Assembly (NCBI GenBank): GCA_013365365.1
Contig: JABVXU010000141.1
Coordinates: forward strand, 1 to 64,000
Length of the DNA: 64,000 nucleotides
Direction: 5' to 3'
Origin: Cruorifilaria tuberocauda
Taxonomy: Eukaryota > Nematoda > Chromadorea > Rhabditida > Onchocercidae
Below, piece by piece: positions 10,519 to 24,400 of the stretch. The notes beneath the pieces were generated by a model, which worked only from the letters and a program-made list of their open reading frames with translations, was not told where the DNA came from and ran no database searches. Positions within the stretch are counted from its first letter, which is position 1. Each line of letters begins with the position of its first letter. A program made the translations under genes and the position numbers.

Positions 10519-13246
10519 ATGGATGAATCCGGAACGTCTTCTGCCACCGGTAATGATGGGTTGGACAGAAAGAAAAAACATGGACCGGTTGGAAAACTTT
10601 TCTTTAAGGCACGTTTCATCCTCTAATCCAAATAATACCCTTGAAAAAATACCAAAACTGTTTAATTTGCATGAACGAAAATGTTAGCAAATTGATTTAT
10701 TTGTGAGTTTAATTTTGTTGTGTTTACTTGAAACAAGAAGAAAAGGATTAAATAAACCGGGAAACAATAAAGATTAATTTTAATATATTAAGTTCAGTAT
10801 TTCGTTAACTCAAATATGATTTAGTTATCAATTCAACCAATTAATTTTTTCAGTATCCGTTAGTTTCTTACTTAATTAGTTAATAATTTTTAAGGGATTT
10901 GAAAGCACTTTTTTCCTCTTCACCCTTTTATTTTTGAGAAATTGGCAAACTCATTTAGGTAGGTGAGCGTATGGGAATCGTCGAACAGACACGGTTAGCA
11001 CCAGAATTTGTTGTCGACATTGAAAAATATTACAAGTTAGTTAATTAATTATTTCATCAACCTATTATTTAAAAACTGTTTAAGAATTTCAGCCGGATGA
11101 AATCATTAAATTATTAATTTAAGGGCTTTATATTAATTATTTCAGATTCTTTCGCATTTGACTGTGTTATTGGTATATAAAAGTAAAAAACAAATTTTTG
11201 CAAACGAAACTTCACCGTCGTTCTTCTAAAATTTTTTATTTAAGAATTTTTTTTTCAGTGGTAAATAATCTTTGTATTAATTAGAAAATGATTATAGAAA
11301 TCATTATTATTCTCTAATTATGCTACGATAGTGTTTAATGAATTGCTTAAATAATCATGAATTTTTATTTTCTTGATTATCATGATGTTTATTTTGTCTT
11401 AAAATTCTACATCATTTAAAAATTCATTACAAAGTGACAAACTTATTTATAGATATCAAGAAGATGTGGACAAATTAGTTGATCGATTAGAACTTGTCTT
11501 ACAAAATAATCAGGCAATTTTACGGCTTGGAAACATTGAGTGTGGGGAAAAAATGGATCCGTATGAGATATTCGCTCAAAATATTGGTGAATTCCGATCA
11601 TTTCACACGAATAATGCTCAGGTAACCGAAAAAAATCTGAGAAATTTCCACAATTTCATGAAATGTTGGAAGATTCACCAATATCAACCGATACAGTTGA
11701 TGTTAACATAAATCAGGCATTTAAGATCATTTGAGCTGTGATATGAGAAATAATTCTCGTGTTGTCAATTATTCTCCGTAATCATTCGTTGTCAGTGTTA
11801 ATTCACATTTTTAATTCTTCTGTACGATTCGACATCTAAAATTCGAATATATTTATGCCATTTATTGATAACAGGTGTTTTTATATATTGATATTATGAA
11901 TGATAGCAGAATTTATCCAAGAAAAATGTATTAAAATTTGTCAATTATAATTTATTTTTAGGCTCCGTTAATTGAAGCAGAGGCAGTTGTCAGACGTTTA
12001 GCAATAATGAACCGAGAAATGCAAACTAAAGGTTTTTGATAATATGTTTCGCTTCATTATTCTTTTCTAAATAATTTGTATTCAAAATTTCAGAGTTTTA
12101 GTTTTTTTTTTTGTTTAAATTAATCCAAAGTTCATCAACTGTAACATGATAATCACTTATTTAATAGCACCTATCAGAGCTATTATTTTCAACTCAATAT
12201 GATCTATAAAATTAAACTAAATTTGATGTTTTAAAATTATTTGACTGAAATATTTATTGAAATAAAATTTTTATTAAATATATTCAGAAATTATATGAGT
12301 TTTATAAATAATGACATGAGAGAAAAAAATTTCAATTCTTCAGGTCGTCGATCAATTCGCAAAATGCGGCGATTTGTGACTCAAGAACATTTATCAATGA
12401 TTGAAGCACAAAAGAAGTTGATGCAAACACGCGATGCAATGGATGCGGCAAGACATGAGGTCTCTGTTATCACCAAATTTCCATTTAATTTTCATCTTCT
12501 TTTTTTATATTTTGTTTCGTATGATTTCTTCCATATATCTTATTACGATTTGTTTTTTCCAAAAGAAATTAATTCTTTAAACTCTTTAATTAATTCCTTT
12601 TTGAAATATTTATTTAAGCTTAAGCAAACACGAACCACAGAAATGGTTGAAGAGAAAGGGAAATTCTACGCACGTATGGTAAGTGAATTCGATCAACAAG
12701 CTGCCCGGGTTGCAGCATTTCCGGAACGTTTATCCACTGATAAGTTGGAACATCAGAAGGAATTATTTGATGTATGGCTCTTCCTTTTTTCCTCTTGTAA
12801 TACCTGAACTTCTTTTTATTTTACTTTAATTCTTTGCCTTTTTTCCTTTTATAAATTAATAATAGCATATTGAGAAACCTAATTTCATTTATATTACTTT
12901 ATGTTGAAATCATTTACTGCATTTGAAGTATCAATTATAAGTCTTAACTACTAAAATGAATATTAAACGTTATCGATTGATTATTTCTCAATTGTTCCAG
13001 CTCTAAAACTTTTGATAAAACTAGTGGATAAGCATTATCATTTCATTTGATCAACTGACCATTTTACTGCCTATGGAACTGTTCATTTCATTAGCTGAAA
13101 ATTTAAGCTAAATTTTTTACTATCGCCTGTTTATTTATTTCAAAATAATGTACGTTTTTTTGCAGTATTTTGAAACACTTGGAAATTTTCATCAGAATGC
13201 AAATTTATTGCTTGAGGAATATTTACCAAAGATGAAAATACCTTGA
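10519..13246 (+). CDS. Endophilin-B-like BAR-domain protein, 7 exons
   Basis: Exons: 10519-10612, 10963-11035, 11453-11621, 11962-12031, 12344-12459, 12619-12771 and 13166-13246. All junctions are GT-AG and phases agree, giving 251 aa. The protein begins with a basic, amphipathic-looking stretch (KKKHGPVGKLFFKAR), then ERMGIVEQTRL, and continues as long charged helices to the C-terminus. The second half (RRFVTQEHLSMIEAQ, EFDQQAARVAAFPERL) resembles the helix 2-3 region of endophilin B. BAR dimers are crescent-shaped and bind or bend membranes in endocytosis and organelle shaping. The protein stops where the BAR domain ends, and no SH3 domain is visible after it. The exon 1/2 junction leaves a shorter loop than in endophilins, so a small exon could be missing there. 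The start follows an SL-type acceptor. BAR assignment is firm; subfamily is less so. Confidence 0.8.
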
Positions 13247-13294
13247 TTATCATCCGTTATCAGTTCTGGATAATTGTGCAAATTAGCCTCGTGG

Positions 13295-13300
13295 AATAAA
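13295..13300 (+). terminator. Poly(A) signal AATAAA of BAR gene
   Basis: A canonical AATAAA lies 48 bases after the BAR-gene stop codon, at normal spacing for a short nematode 3'UTR. Confidence 0.6.
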
Positions 13301-14875
13301 TTTTTGTTTAATGATGCATTTCTCAATGAATTCATTATTTACTGCATTGATTCTCTGTACTCACGTATCATTCAAACATTTGAAACTATTTAGATTAATA
13401 ACTGAAATTTCATTTTTATTTTAAGATCGAAAAATGTGAACTTACTAATGTTTGGGCAAATTTCGATGACTTTATAATTTGATATTGATTTTATTCGTAT
13501 TATTTCAGTGTTTGAACAATTGCTCAGATGACTAATATTTTGTTATTTTCTTTTGAATTTGATTTAGATCTAAATTTGTTTGTTCCAAAGAATTAAAATT
13601 TATTTAATTTTTGTTGCAGTTGAGTTGATTTATCAAATAATGAAAGTTTAAATGAAGTTGATAGCCCAAGTTTTATTTGAGAAATTAAATTTAAAGGGAT
13701 AAGTGAATTTTATTTAAAATTCAGCTAGCTATTTATTTTAGGTCTGTAACGCATTGCTAAAAATAATTAAATTGAAACATTTTAACAAAAGGAAAAAAAC
13801 TGCTATAATTTAACTTTTGCATGGGAAATATGAAATGATAGAAATAATTTTTCATAATCGATGTATTAGCTTTCCATTCGACGAGAATAAAAAACTTGTC
13901 ATGCCTATCCGACTTTAATAGAACAATAATTGGAAAATTATCAAGTGAATAATACACTAATCAGAATATCGTCTAAGTAAAATGATAATAATATACTTAA
14001 AAAGGAATTAATGTTGGAAAAAATTAAAGTTTCAGTTATAAAAAAGACGAATAAGTTTGAAGAATTTTCTTAAGAACAAGAAAATGGTAGAAGAATTAAT
14101 TTCACAAATAGTTAATTTTTCTGGGGAAAAAACCAGAAAAGGGAGCAAATTAATACCAACAATTTTTTAATCTTCCCTGTCGTTCACAAATGATGAGTGA
14201 ATTGCGAAGTCAAAAATTAAAATTTGAGAGATTTAACTTACTATGAAAAGAGAAACGAAAAAGATAAGGAAAATGAATTTAAAAAAGTTGAGAAATATGA
14301 GAATTTTCGTTTGCATGTTCCTTCTATCAGTCATCCCGCCCTGTACAGTTTGAGAGGATGAGGATAATGTGGAACAACGGTTTTTCAATAACTTATTTTA
14401 AATTCTTCAGAATATCGTCATTCTTCCAATTTTTCTTTCTTTCTTCCATTATATCGGTTACATCAGTGGAACGAAAACTTCGTTCGTCTGATAAATCTAT
14501 TTGTCATTAATACGATTGCAATCAATATACTTTTCACTACTATCTACTAGTGTAAATATCGGAACGGAGAACCGGTGTTCCTTCATATAAAAGTTCTTCA
14601 AATATTCCATCATCGTTATCATCATTATAACTAAAATCATTTATACTTTGTTGCAAGTATATATTTATCAAGTGCGTAACAAATCTACAACTGTTATATT
14701 TGTTCATTTAACCAATCAATAATGTAGTTTTAATTATATTATTAATAGGCAAAGCAATTTTCCTAAAGCGATTGGCATTTCGAGCATACTTAAAAGTTCG
14801 CAATCTTCTTTAATTCTCTTGAAATTTGTAACTGAGTGTATTACGTTTAATTTTGACCAAATGAGAATAGTGTTC
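13301..14875. other. Intergenic region, BAR gene to collagen
   Basis: About 1.6 kb of AT-rich DNA without a supportable exon on either strand. It should contain upstream control sequence for the collagen gene. No repeat of note is seen. Confidence 0.6.
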
Positions 14876-14883
14876 TATAAAAA
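14876..14883 (+). promoter_or_regulatory. Candidate TATA box of collagen gene
   Basis: TATAAAAA stands 260 bases before the collagen ATG and about 215 bases before a probable SL acceptor at 15092-15101. In such AT-rich DNA the match could be chance. Confidence 0.35.
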
Positions 14884-15091
14884 TGCCCCGTGAACCTTCA
14901 ATTTATTTAATTTTCAATCAGTGATCGATTTATACGATAAAGTTTGATAGAGGAGAACTCCTACTTCATATTTTATTTCAGTTTTAATTTACATGTTGTT
15001 TTATTTTCTTAAATCTTTACCAAAATTCGTTATTTAAGATCACTGCTCACGATAAAGTTAAAATAATTAATTTTATTTCGACGTAAAACCT

Positions 15092-15101
15092 TCATTTCCA
15101 G
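15092..15101 (+). promoter_or_regulatory. Probable SL trans-splice acceptor of collagen gene
   Basis: TCATTTCCAG lies 42 bases before the collagen ATG, with no upstream coding exon in sight. It fits leader addition, which is an inference from nematode practice. Confidence 0.45.
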
Positions 15102-15143
15102 CATTTTTGGACAATATCCCGCTCTGAAAATTAAACTGTAATT

Positions 15144-17636
15144 ATGACAAAAAGAAAAGTTGTCGCTTTTTCGACTATTTCCACTTCGATTATTACAATA
15201 ACTTTTATATTCGCACAATTAAATCAGTTTTTTGGTTCTGTCACGACTCTAAAATACAAGCTTGCTGCAAATATGGACGAATTTATGATTATGCAAGTGA
15301 GTTTATTTCATTCAGTAACATTTTGGATTGATATTTTGAATTGAAATTCGAACTTAAGTTGTAGTAATTTTTTGTATTTCAACCTATGAATCCTTTTCAT
15401 TCTGATCATCTGAATTAAAATTTCTGTCACATTGATCTATTAACATGTTTATAATGTAAATTCGCTCCATCGAATTATCCATCAAAATGATATCAATGTC
15501 TATCAGTGAATTTACAAAATAAAAATGGAAATAAGAAAGAGAATGAATTATTGCATCACAAACAATTTTCAAAATGCATTATTTCAGTCATTTTTGAAAA
15601 AATTCTTATTGGTATTAAAATTTGTTGTAAGGATTTTAGCACCTTACGTAATGTGATAATATGCCATGATAAATTCAAATTTGATTAATTTCTGATTTAA
15701 ACTTGCACTTTTCCGCTAGATATAATTACGATAATGAGGACAAAAGTCACAGAATATAATATTTTGTGAGAAAATAGTTATTGGGTAGGAGCATTTATGC
15801 GATATTTAAACTGGTAATGGCCAGGAAAGAATTCGCACGGAATTGGAAACGGTTTAGGTCAACAACTGGAAATGGTTAAGATAAATAATAAAGAAATAAA
15901 CTAAGAGTTCAGGGACCGAATAAGATATGAAGAAAATGTTCCAGAAGATATAAACATATCAAAAATCTCGAGTGAAAACTTCCAATGAGCCATAATGACG
16001 ACATCCCTTATCAGCAATCAATGGAAACTATAAAATTATATTGAAAATTAGTAACCGGTCAACATGAAAACTGATATGTTAAAATAAAAATTTTATAGGA
16101 TCAAATTTGGATGGAATTGCAAGAAGTTCGAATTATGCGACCAACGCCACAAACACGTCTGGTTCGTCAAACACCGGAACCAAAATGTAGTAAGTTTCTC
16201 GTTCTAAGAGTGATTGCCGGAAAATCCAGAAAAAAAGATCAAATTATATACAATGCCGATCCCCATCGTCATATCCTAAAATATTTTCCCACACCATTGT
16301 GAAGTGATTGTACTCATGATCTATACATCAATCACATCATCCACATCCTTTTTTGTCATCTGTCTTCACGTCAATGATCTGCTTTGGCGCGAATCGTGCC
16401 AAAGCAGATCATTTCCTCTTGTTCTCATTACTTCTTCCAAATCTAAATTGGACCGGTTGTCTCATTCAGATTATTCCCCCTTGTTAGGCTTCCATTCCTC
16501 TTGTTTTGGCCGAAATCGAATTCCCGACAAATCTCTTTCCCAAAAAGACTTCTGTTTGTGTTTGTAATTTCAATAATCATCATATTAAAGACGTTCAACC
16601 AAATATCGAACTTTACGGCAGTGATTTCAGGTGAACCACTAATCACCTCTCAAAATTTTTTTGAATTGATTTAATTATAATAAACAACTGTTGCAGACTG
16701 CGACACATCAAACCGTTGTCCACCAGGTCCACCTGGTAGACCAGGTATGGATGGAATGGATGGCATGTCTGGTCAACCAGGCCCATCAGGTGAACCTGGC
16801 GTTCCAGGCATTGTTATACCGATTCAACCACCGAAAGATTATGGTCCGTGTAGGGTATGCCCACCAGGACCAGCTGGCCATATAGGATATCCGGGACCAC
16901 CAGGACCACCAGGGACACCGGTACCTTTGTTTTTGATCACCTTTCTTTGGTAACACCATATTTTCTACTTGTTCAATAATTTATACAATTCATTCACTCA
17001 ATTAAGTTACAGATAAATAAAAATTGCAGCTTAAACAAAGAAAATAAGGTCTTTATAAAACTATCATTTACAGGGTGCACCTGGAAATGATGGTGTTCCA
17101 GGCCACCCGGGTCAACCCGGTCAGGTTGGACTACCAGGCGAGAATGGAGATCCAGGACCAGTCGGCAAGGAAGGACCAGTAGGACTTCCAGGCCGAGAAG
17201 GAGTACGTGGGCTTCCAGGTGCAGCAGGAGAATCTGGTCCACGTGGTCAAATCGGACCCAAAGGTTTCATGGGTCCTCCAGGAAATGCAGGAGCTCCAGG
17301 TGCACAAGGTCCATTAGGACCACCGGGAGATGCTGGACAACCAGGTCAGGAATTTTATCTTTTCTGCAGAAGGTAGCAATAGTCTCTTATGCGTGATCAA
17401 TGCTCTTACAATACACTCAGCGAAATCGTTTAATACCTTTAGCTTCATTAACTTTTTTGTAGCAGTTGCTAGTTAGTAAATGATAGTAACATTTAGGACA
17501 ACGTGGATATATTGGTAACAGCGGTAATCCCGGTCTCATGGGTTCACCGGGAGAAGATGCCGGATATTGTCCATGTCCACATCGGCGTACGAAGAAAGTT
17601 GTCAAAGTGGCAGCTACCACATCTAAAAAACTATGA
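15144..17636 (+). CDS. Nematode cuticle collagen, 5 exons
   Basis: Exons: 15144-15296, 16099-16189, 16697-16920, 17074-17344 and 17497-17636, phases consistent, 292 aa. The N-terminus has a hydrophobic signal-anchor stretch (residues about 6-28) typical of cuticle collagens. A linker follows with arginine-rich TRLVR just before the first cysteine cluster (KCNCDTSNRC). Gly-X-Y blocks occupy most of the remainder, interrupted once by a non-collagenous segment around [16 protein letters not shown], and the C-terminal cluster is [11 protein letters not shown] with a lysine-rich tail. These paired cysteines flanking the triple helix are the family signature and form inter-chain disulfides and non-reducible crosslinks in the secreted cuticle. 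The product would be made in hypodermis around moults. The large second intron carries a 16-bp hairpin. A possible AATAAA lies at 17806-17811. Which collagen group it belongs to is not certain. Confidence 0.93.
16373..16413 (+). repeat. 16-bp perfect hairpin in collagen intron 2
   Basis: Arms 16373-16388 and 16398-16413 are exact reverse complements around a nine-base centre, which itself can extend the stem by a G-T wobble and two pairs. It lies about 185 bases after the exon 2 donor. It is GC-richer than the rest of the intron. Function unknown. Confidence 0.8.
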
Positions 17637-19544
17637 AAATTAAGAGAAGTATCATACTTATACTGCATTCTGATAAAATGTTTATTCCACAAAATGAAAT
17701 CATCAAGTAATTTATTAACAATAAGAAAAGCACTCTGATAAAAGATTGATTAATTGCTTTATTTGCGATATAAAAGATGGAAAGGAAGTGGTCTGATTAA
17801 AATGAAATAAAAAAAACTGAGTTTTATCATTTCAAAATATATTGAGCTTATGTAGTTAGAGTTAGTGAGCAGAATAAAAGATGAAAATTTTCAGCATTTC
17901 ATTACATGAGTCTATTAAAACGGCAATAGACTTATAATTAAGCTAAATTGCACAGTGAATAAATGACTAAATTTAAAAGAATAACTGATGATAAGGAAGA
18001 GAAGTTAATAATTAAACAATTTTAAATGATCAAAATTTATTGAAACTAATCAAAACTCGATTTCAGATGCCCCCTCACTTATGATTTGTAAATAATTAAT
18101 TATAAAAGAATGAAAATACCATTTCTTCTCTCGAACATTCCATTATCAATCAATGGCTTTTCAATTTTTATGGATTAGTTTAGTGAATAAATGAAGACGA
18201 AATATAGAATAATTTTAAAGTGTTTTATAAAATACGACCAACGAACAGGCTGTACAAAATGCAATTATCTTTTTTCTAAAGAAATTAAAGAAAAAAGCAT
18301 TTAATTTTTGCTTAATGTATTTGTACTTTGAAGGACATTTTTGTATATTTATATTTCATTCATTCTTACTGTAAAATCTTCAAAATCATTCACTAATAAT
18401 TTCATGCACAAATGATTGGGCGTCAATGCATTCACATTATCCGATATGCCAAATAAACTTATGATTACATTGGTCAGAGTAAAACCGTTCCGCTGGTAAA
18501 CATATCGTAAACTTAAAAATGGAAATGGTCTGTTCATCTGTTTTGATCCGATGATAATAGTTAAATAAATTGTTTCGGTAAATTATTTGAAAGTAATTTT
18601 CATTTCATTTTATTTTTCAAAAAGGAAATTAAATAAATTTAAACTTTCAATTTGAAAAATCAAAATACTGAACTATAAATGTTTGCTTGATAATATTTGA
18701 TGACATATTCAATGCACGATGACATATATTGCATATAATTAGCATAAAGTGATTTTTAAATTATTTTTGAAACCCATGTCGTTCGTGATTTTAATTCTTT
18801 ATTACTACGACATACTTCATATTAACAAAGAGTAAATGGAATTTGGATAAAACTTAATGAAACGTAAAATATGAAAAGAATCATTCAAAATCAAGGTGAA
18901 GATAGACTGAAAAAAGTAATATGAAAATCAATTATCGGGTTTCTATTTTTAACTAAATTGTTCTCATTTATGTCAATAACATAACATTATTGAAATGGAA
19001 AAAAATGATAAGTAAAAATGTCTAGATACGAATTATAATTTGTAGTTTAAGTTCCATATTAATCACAACTGAATTCCTAGAAAAAGAAGAGAACAATTAT
19101 ATTTACCCGCTAGTTTAGCAGCCATTTTAATACAGAATATAAATAACAGCTTCTAGCGTTAGATTAGTATCAGATAATTTTTCGGATCATTTTCAAGCAA
19201 TCAATGAGTTGCTTCTCCTGTTTTCGGGAAAATTTTTAAATCTGATAATGTGTTATGATTAAACAAATTGAAACTATTTTATGTTGACGTCATCTGATAA
19301 CGATTTGAAAAAAATTAATGTTATTAAGCTCGCATTGTGCAATAAGCATATTCGTATAATGCATACTGATTTAAAGCGCAAAACCGGAATCATCTCCGAT
19401 ATTTCACAACAATTCATGCTGGAAAATTTATCTTATATGCCTTGATCGGTTATTTCGTTCTCGTTCAAGGCCTACGAGAAAAATTAAACCCCAATTTCCT
19501 ATATTACAATCATTTCTGCTCTATCCCTCATCCATTATTCCCTT

Positions 19545-19613
19545 ACTCATACATTCACTCATTCACTCATTCATTCATTCATTTAGTCAGCCAGTCAGTC
19601 ATTCTTTCATTCA
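19545..19613. repeat. (TCAT)n-like tetranucleotide repeat
   Basis: CATTCACTCATTC-type units followed by CAGTCAGTC and TCATTC units. A degenerate tetranucleotide microsatellite with no coding potential. Confidence 0.8.
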
Positions 19614-20014
19614 CCTAATTCCTGTTGTTAATAATCGTTCCTCTATATATCCTTGAAGAACAAAATTTTATTGAAAAGAAATTTCTTTCAGAAATGAAAT
19701 TCGTTCGCAAATATAACCAATGTTTATTTTGGTTAATCATCAAAAAAAGAATCATTTAGAGGGAAATTTCTTCATTGAACATGACGTACATATATATATG
19801 TCTATTGCGTGCTAATATTTACTACCAAGCAGTACGATTGCTCTGTTGCATTGCTTGCATTTTATTCCTTTATCTTACAATAATACAATAGTATCGGAGG
19901 GAAAGAGAATTTGACAAGCAATATTTTACTATCATTTAAATTTCAGTTCTAAATTCTCGTTTTTAACTCAAGAAATGAAGGAATTCTGATATGAAGTAGT
20001 ATTTTGGTAACTAT

Positions 20015-20039
20015 TATATATATATATATATATATATAT
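20015..20039. repeat. (TA)n run
   Basis: Twelve or so uninterrupted TA dinucleotides. It can extrude a cruciform and is likely polymorphic in length. Confidence 0.9.
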
Positions 20040-20365
20040 GCAAATGTACCCTTTTGTCCCTCCGTCTGTATGTCTGTTTGTGTAATCAAAGAAAAGAAAA
20101 AAGAAATGTGAAAAAATTTTCGATGATTTCGAGCTAAAATTTTGTTTGATTATAGTTTTATTGAACGGTAGGAAAGAATGGAAAATGGTGGCTATTGCTA
20201 GGAGAAGACTGTCACCAATTACATGAATTACCTGTTACCATGTAGACAGCTTTACGAAGATTACAGGGAAAGCGGAGGGACGAAGAGAGGCATATAATTG
20301 CACGCACTCACATCAGTACCATTTACCTTCCTCATTCCAAAATGCTTCATACACCAGCCTATTAT

Positions 20366-20452
20366 TTATCGTTATTATTACTAGTTATTGTTATTATCAC
20401 TATTGTTATCATAATAACAATTATCATCATTATTGTTGTTATAATAACCAAT
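20366..20452. repeat. (ATT/ATC)n degenerate repeat with foldback
   Basis: TTATTATTA, TTGTTATTATCA and ATCATCATT words alternate through about 85 bases. Positions 20387-20397 and 20411-20421 are reverse complements, so a local hairpin is possible. Likely a decayed microsatellite. Confidence 0.6.
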
Positions 20453-21489
20453 TACTTTCCGAGATAATGAACTAATAAGTTAAGATAAGACTTTAGTAAT
20501 AGAAGAAAAGAAAGTGATAATAGATTTACCATTATCACTTTATAAAATATAGACGATTTGCAAAAAAGCAGTTTTTAAGAAAAAAATTCGTCATTTTTAT
20601 TTGTAATTTTTTGGATTTTCCAAACTAAAAAATTACTTTGTTGTAATAGCAAACAAGCAATTTTCCCTTTTTCCTTTAAATGATATATTAATTAAGTTTT
20701 CTTCGTGTAAAAAGTCATTTATTCATGCTGTTAGAAGCATGAAATTAGTCGCAGTTTGGATAATTTGAATAAATTTTAAACAGTTATTTTATTTGAGATT
20801 TTCGAGAAATGAAATCATTGATTGACCTCCAACTCTATTAGATAATAATGTTAATAAAAGATATTCTTCTAAATGCACAAATTTCAAATTTTTTTTTCTC
20901 AATTTCACCAAATTAATACTATGAAATTTGTGAATTCATTTCATAAAACATTTTTGAAAATTTTATGTGTAAAATTAAATAGTGCAAAACTTTCTAAAAC
21001 ATTAAAATTCATTATCATTTCCAAATATATATCTATTAAAGTGAATTGTAGTCATATATGTTGTTAAGCAATCTTTTGGGTAAGCAAGTAGCCGAATATC
21101 CCAGTTCGTTATTTGAAAAAGTTATTACAACAATAATGTTTTAAGAAGAAAAGATAATTTATATTTTTTCTTATCATTAACAAACAACAGTTTCAATGAA
21201 AAACAAATTAATCCTTCTACAGATAATCCGGGCCAATAAATTGCTGATCGTCTTCGATATTGGCATAGCGTAATGATTATTCACCCACAAGATTTTTTCT
21301 TTATTGTTACCAATAAATTAACTGTAATCGTTATAGCTATCAACTAATGATATAGAATATTTTGCTTTCTGAAAATTCCACTCAACTATTTTCCTGTATG
21401 AATAACAAATAAATAGCTAAGCTAACCCTAAGAACGTTGCAGTTCTAAGAAATCTATCCATTACGTGCATTTGCTGAATTAAGAAAATC

Positions 21490-24400
21490 ATGCCATTTAT
21501 ATCTGCTCCAATGTCACGCCAACCTCTTGGCGGACGTTTACGTGAATCGACTGGTAATTTTAAACGATACATATATTATTTGAGTTTGAGATTCAGGATA
21601 AAAGAAAAGAGAAAAAGATTGCATAATTTTGTTAATTTATTCAATGTTGTTGCAATTAATGGTCAATAACTTCTTGACAAATATTTAAATTGACTATAAC
21701 ATGAATTTGGTTAATTCTATGATATTAGGTACAGTGTAGAATAAACTGTTTTAAAAACTTTTTTGAAACGAGAAAAGTTAATATATCTGAAGAAAGTAAT
21801 GAAAATCTTTGAATGAGCAGCTATTGTTTATCACTTATTATTGTTTTTTTCAGTCACAAATGGTCGCACCATAAAGTTTGTTAAGGAAGTTGGATCGACA
21901 ACGTCGTTGACAAGTGGTTCAGGAATATTAAGTGTGTCACCTTTCGGTCAGAATGCTGCATCAACCATACGTGATAGCCGTGAGCGTGAGAAAAAAGAGA
22001 TGAGCGACTTGAATGATCGTTTAGCTACTTACATTGAAAAAGTAAATTAATTGACAAAAATAAGCTAAAGTTTTCTAATGGCATTTTTCTCGAAATGATA
22101 AATTTATAAGAAAAGGCAAAGAAAGAAAATATTTTCGATTTTAAATATTATAAGCAAAAAAATATTATAAGCTTAATTTGATGAAGGAAAATTGTTACTC
22201 GAAAGACACTTTTTTCGGCATTTTATTATTGAAAAAAATCGAAATAATCATTTTGAAAATAAAATAATGTAAATAAATTAATGACCTCTAATTAATTTCG
22301 AAGCAATAATGAGAACTAGTGCTGGATAATTTTTAAAATGTGAGGTAACGATGAAAGTCATGGAATAATGAAAGTCCTCCTTGCTTTTAAAGGAACGAAA
22401 TAAATAATTTAAAGCTGTCATGCGACAAACATAAGTTAATATAGTTGAATTTAATAATCAAAGCGATGCATAATTATGATCATTCGCAGCAAAAATTAAA
22501 GTACTACACAATATGTCCTGGAATTAGCGCAGTTTAATTAAGCAAACCATCAGCAAAATAATTAGTTAACAGTAAAAAAAGTTCTTATCCTTGTACGGTA
22601 TAAATGAAATGTAAGAAATTATATTTATTTCAAATTTTAAATATGAAATTTAAAATTCGAATTTTTGAAATAAAATATAAAAAAGCATCGGGTGAAAATT
22701 ATAGTTTGCTCAGACAACTTTTCAGTATTTTCTAGTGGAACTTATCAGATATGCCACAAATTAAACTTAAATGAAAGGCGTCACTTGAAGGTCCGTTTTT
22801 TGGAAGCACAAAATCGAAAATTAGTGGCAGATTTGGATCTTCTTCGTGGAAAATGGGGAAAAGATACATTCAACATCAAACAAATGTATGAGGGAGAACT
22901 TTCAGTAAGTGTTTTCCATCATACTTTTATTAAATTTCTTTCCTTTATCTATTCATCCCTAAAATTTGATATTATTTAGCTATTCAATAATTAGCATTAG
23001 CAATTAGCAACAGATGAAAGAATTTTTTTTTTGGATTAAGCTTCTAAAATTAGAACTATTCTAAATATGATTAAATAAATTTCAGGACGCAAGTAAACTG
23101 ATTGATGAAACGGCGAAACAACGCGATGATTTGGAAAAACAAATCCGTAAGATGCAGGATGAATTGACCGATTGTCGAAAAAGGTACATTGCCATAAGTG
23201 TATGAATATGAAAGCGATTTCTCTTTCATCCAATTTTTTCGTTTCAAAAAATTCCTTTTCTTATTTCTGTAGAAAAAGGACCGAAAAAACTTTCGATCTT
23301 TACGAAAATTTTAATCTTTTTACAATTCATAATTAACTGCTAATATTTTCATAGGAATTTCATCGACGGCGATTAAATTTTATTCAATTTCTTTATACAA
23401 CAGAACATTTTCCATCTAAATATTGGAATTTCGTCGGAATATTATAGATATGAAGAAGCGTTGCGATCATGTGGTACAGATCGTAAGGAAATCGATGACA
23501 TGTTTTCACGGCTTTCACAAATTGAAGCTGAAATTAACGCTTTACGACGCCGTATTACAGAATTGGAAGAGGAAGTAATGCGTACCAAAAAAGAAAATCA
23601 ACGACTGTTGGGAGAAATGCAACGAACACGAACAGTTTGCTTTTTAAAATTTCTTTTTTATTCGAGATTTTTAGAATTGTTCAAGAAGTGCAAACCGTCG
23701 ACGTTTTTTTCATCATACAGTTTTGATTCATCTTTGAATCAATCAATAATTATTTAACATTTGTTTGTTTATAGCAAAAAATGATAGAAATATGATAGAA
23801 AAATATTATTCAACATATTTCATATTACTTTAGCAATTTTTGACTGGTATTAGCTGATAAATATAAATATAAATAGTATTTAGCAAATACATATTAATAT
23901 CATTTTTAATGTTGTTGTGTAGATTATGTTTTAGCTTGTTATTACGATTTCGTGAATTTCTATCCCGAAATTGCAAGAGGTGTGCTTCTAACGATAGGTT
24001 AATATTAGCTCTGTTATTGATAAACACAAAAAGAATTTTATTTCACATTGGTTGAAATAGATTCTTAAAGGATGTAGATCAAGAAACGCTGAATCGTATC
24101 GATCATCAAAATCAAGTACAAACACTGTTGGAAGAAGTAGATTTCATCAAACGTGTTCATGAGCAAGAAATACGTGAACTTCAAAGTCTTGCCGCTCGCG
24201 ATACTACACCTGAGAATCGAGAATTCTTTAAGAATGAATTAGCATCCGCAATTCGTGATATTCGCGCTGAATACGATCAGGTTTTTCTTTGCAGTATTTC
24301 ATTCTAAGTTGATGATTCAGCAATTAGTCATATTTTGATTTTTTACTACCTCATTACATGATCTAACATCAATTTTCATTTTTTAGATTTTCATCGAAAT

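Larger units (their letters stand above)
17637..21489. other. Intergenic region, collagen to intermediate filament gene
   Basis: About 3.85 kb of AT-rich sequence with no exon I can support. It contains a TCAT/ATTC repeat (19545-19613), a TA run (20015-20039), a TGTCTGT-rich patch (about 20050-20083) and ATT/ATC triplet-like repeats with an 11-bp inverted repeat (20366-20452). Confidence 0.6.

Noticed and set aside
16994..17242. 82-codon open frame antisense to the collagen repeats
   Set aside because: It is a shadow of Gly-X-Y codons in exon 4 of the collagen gene.
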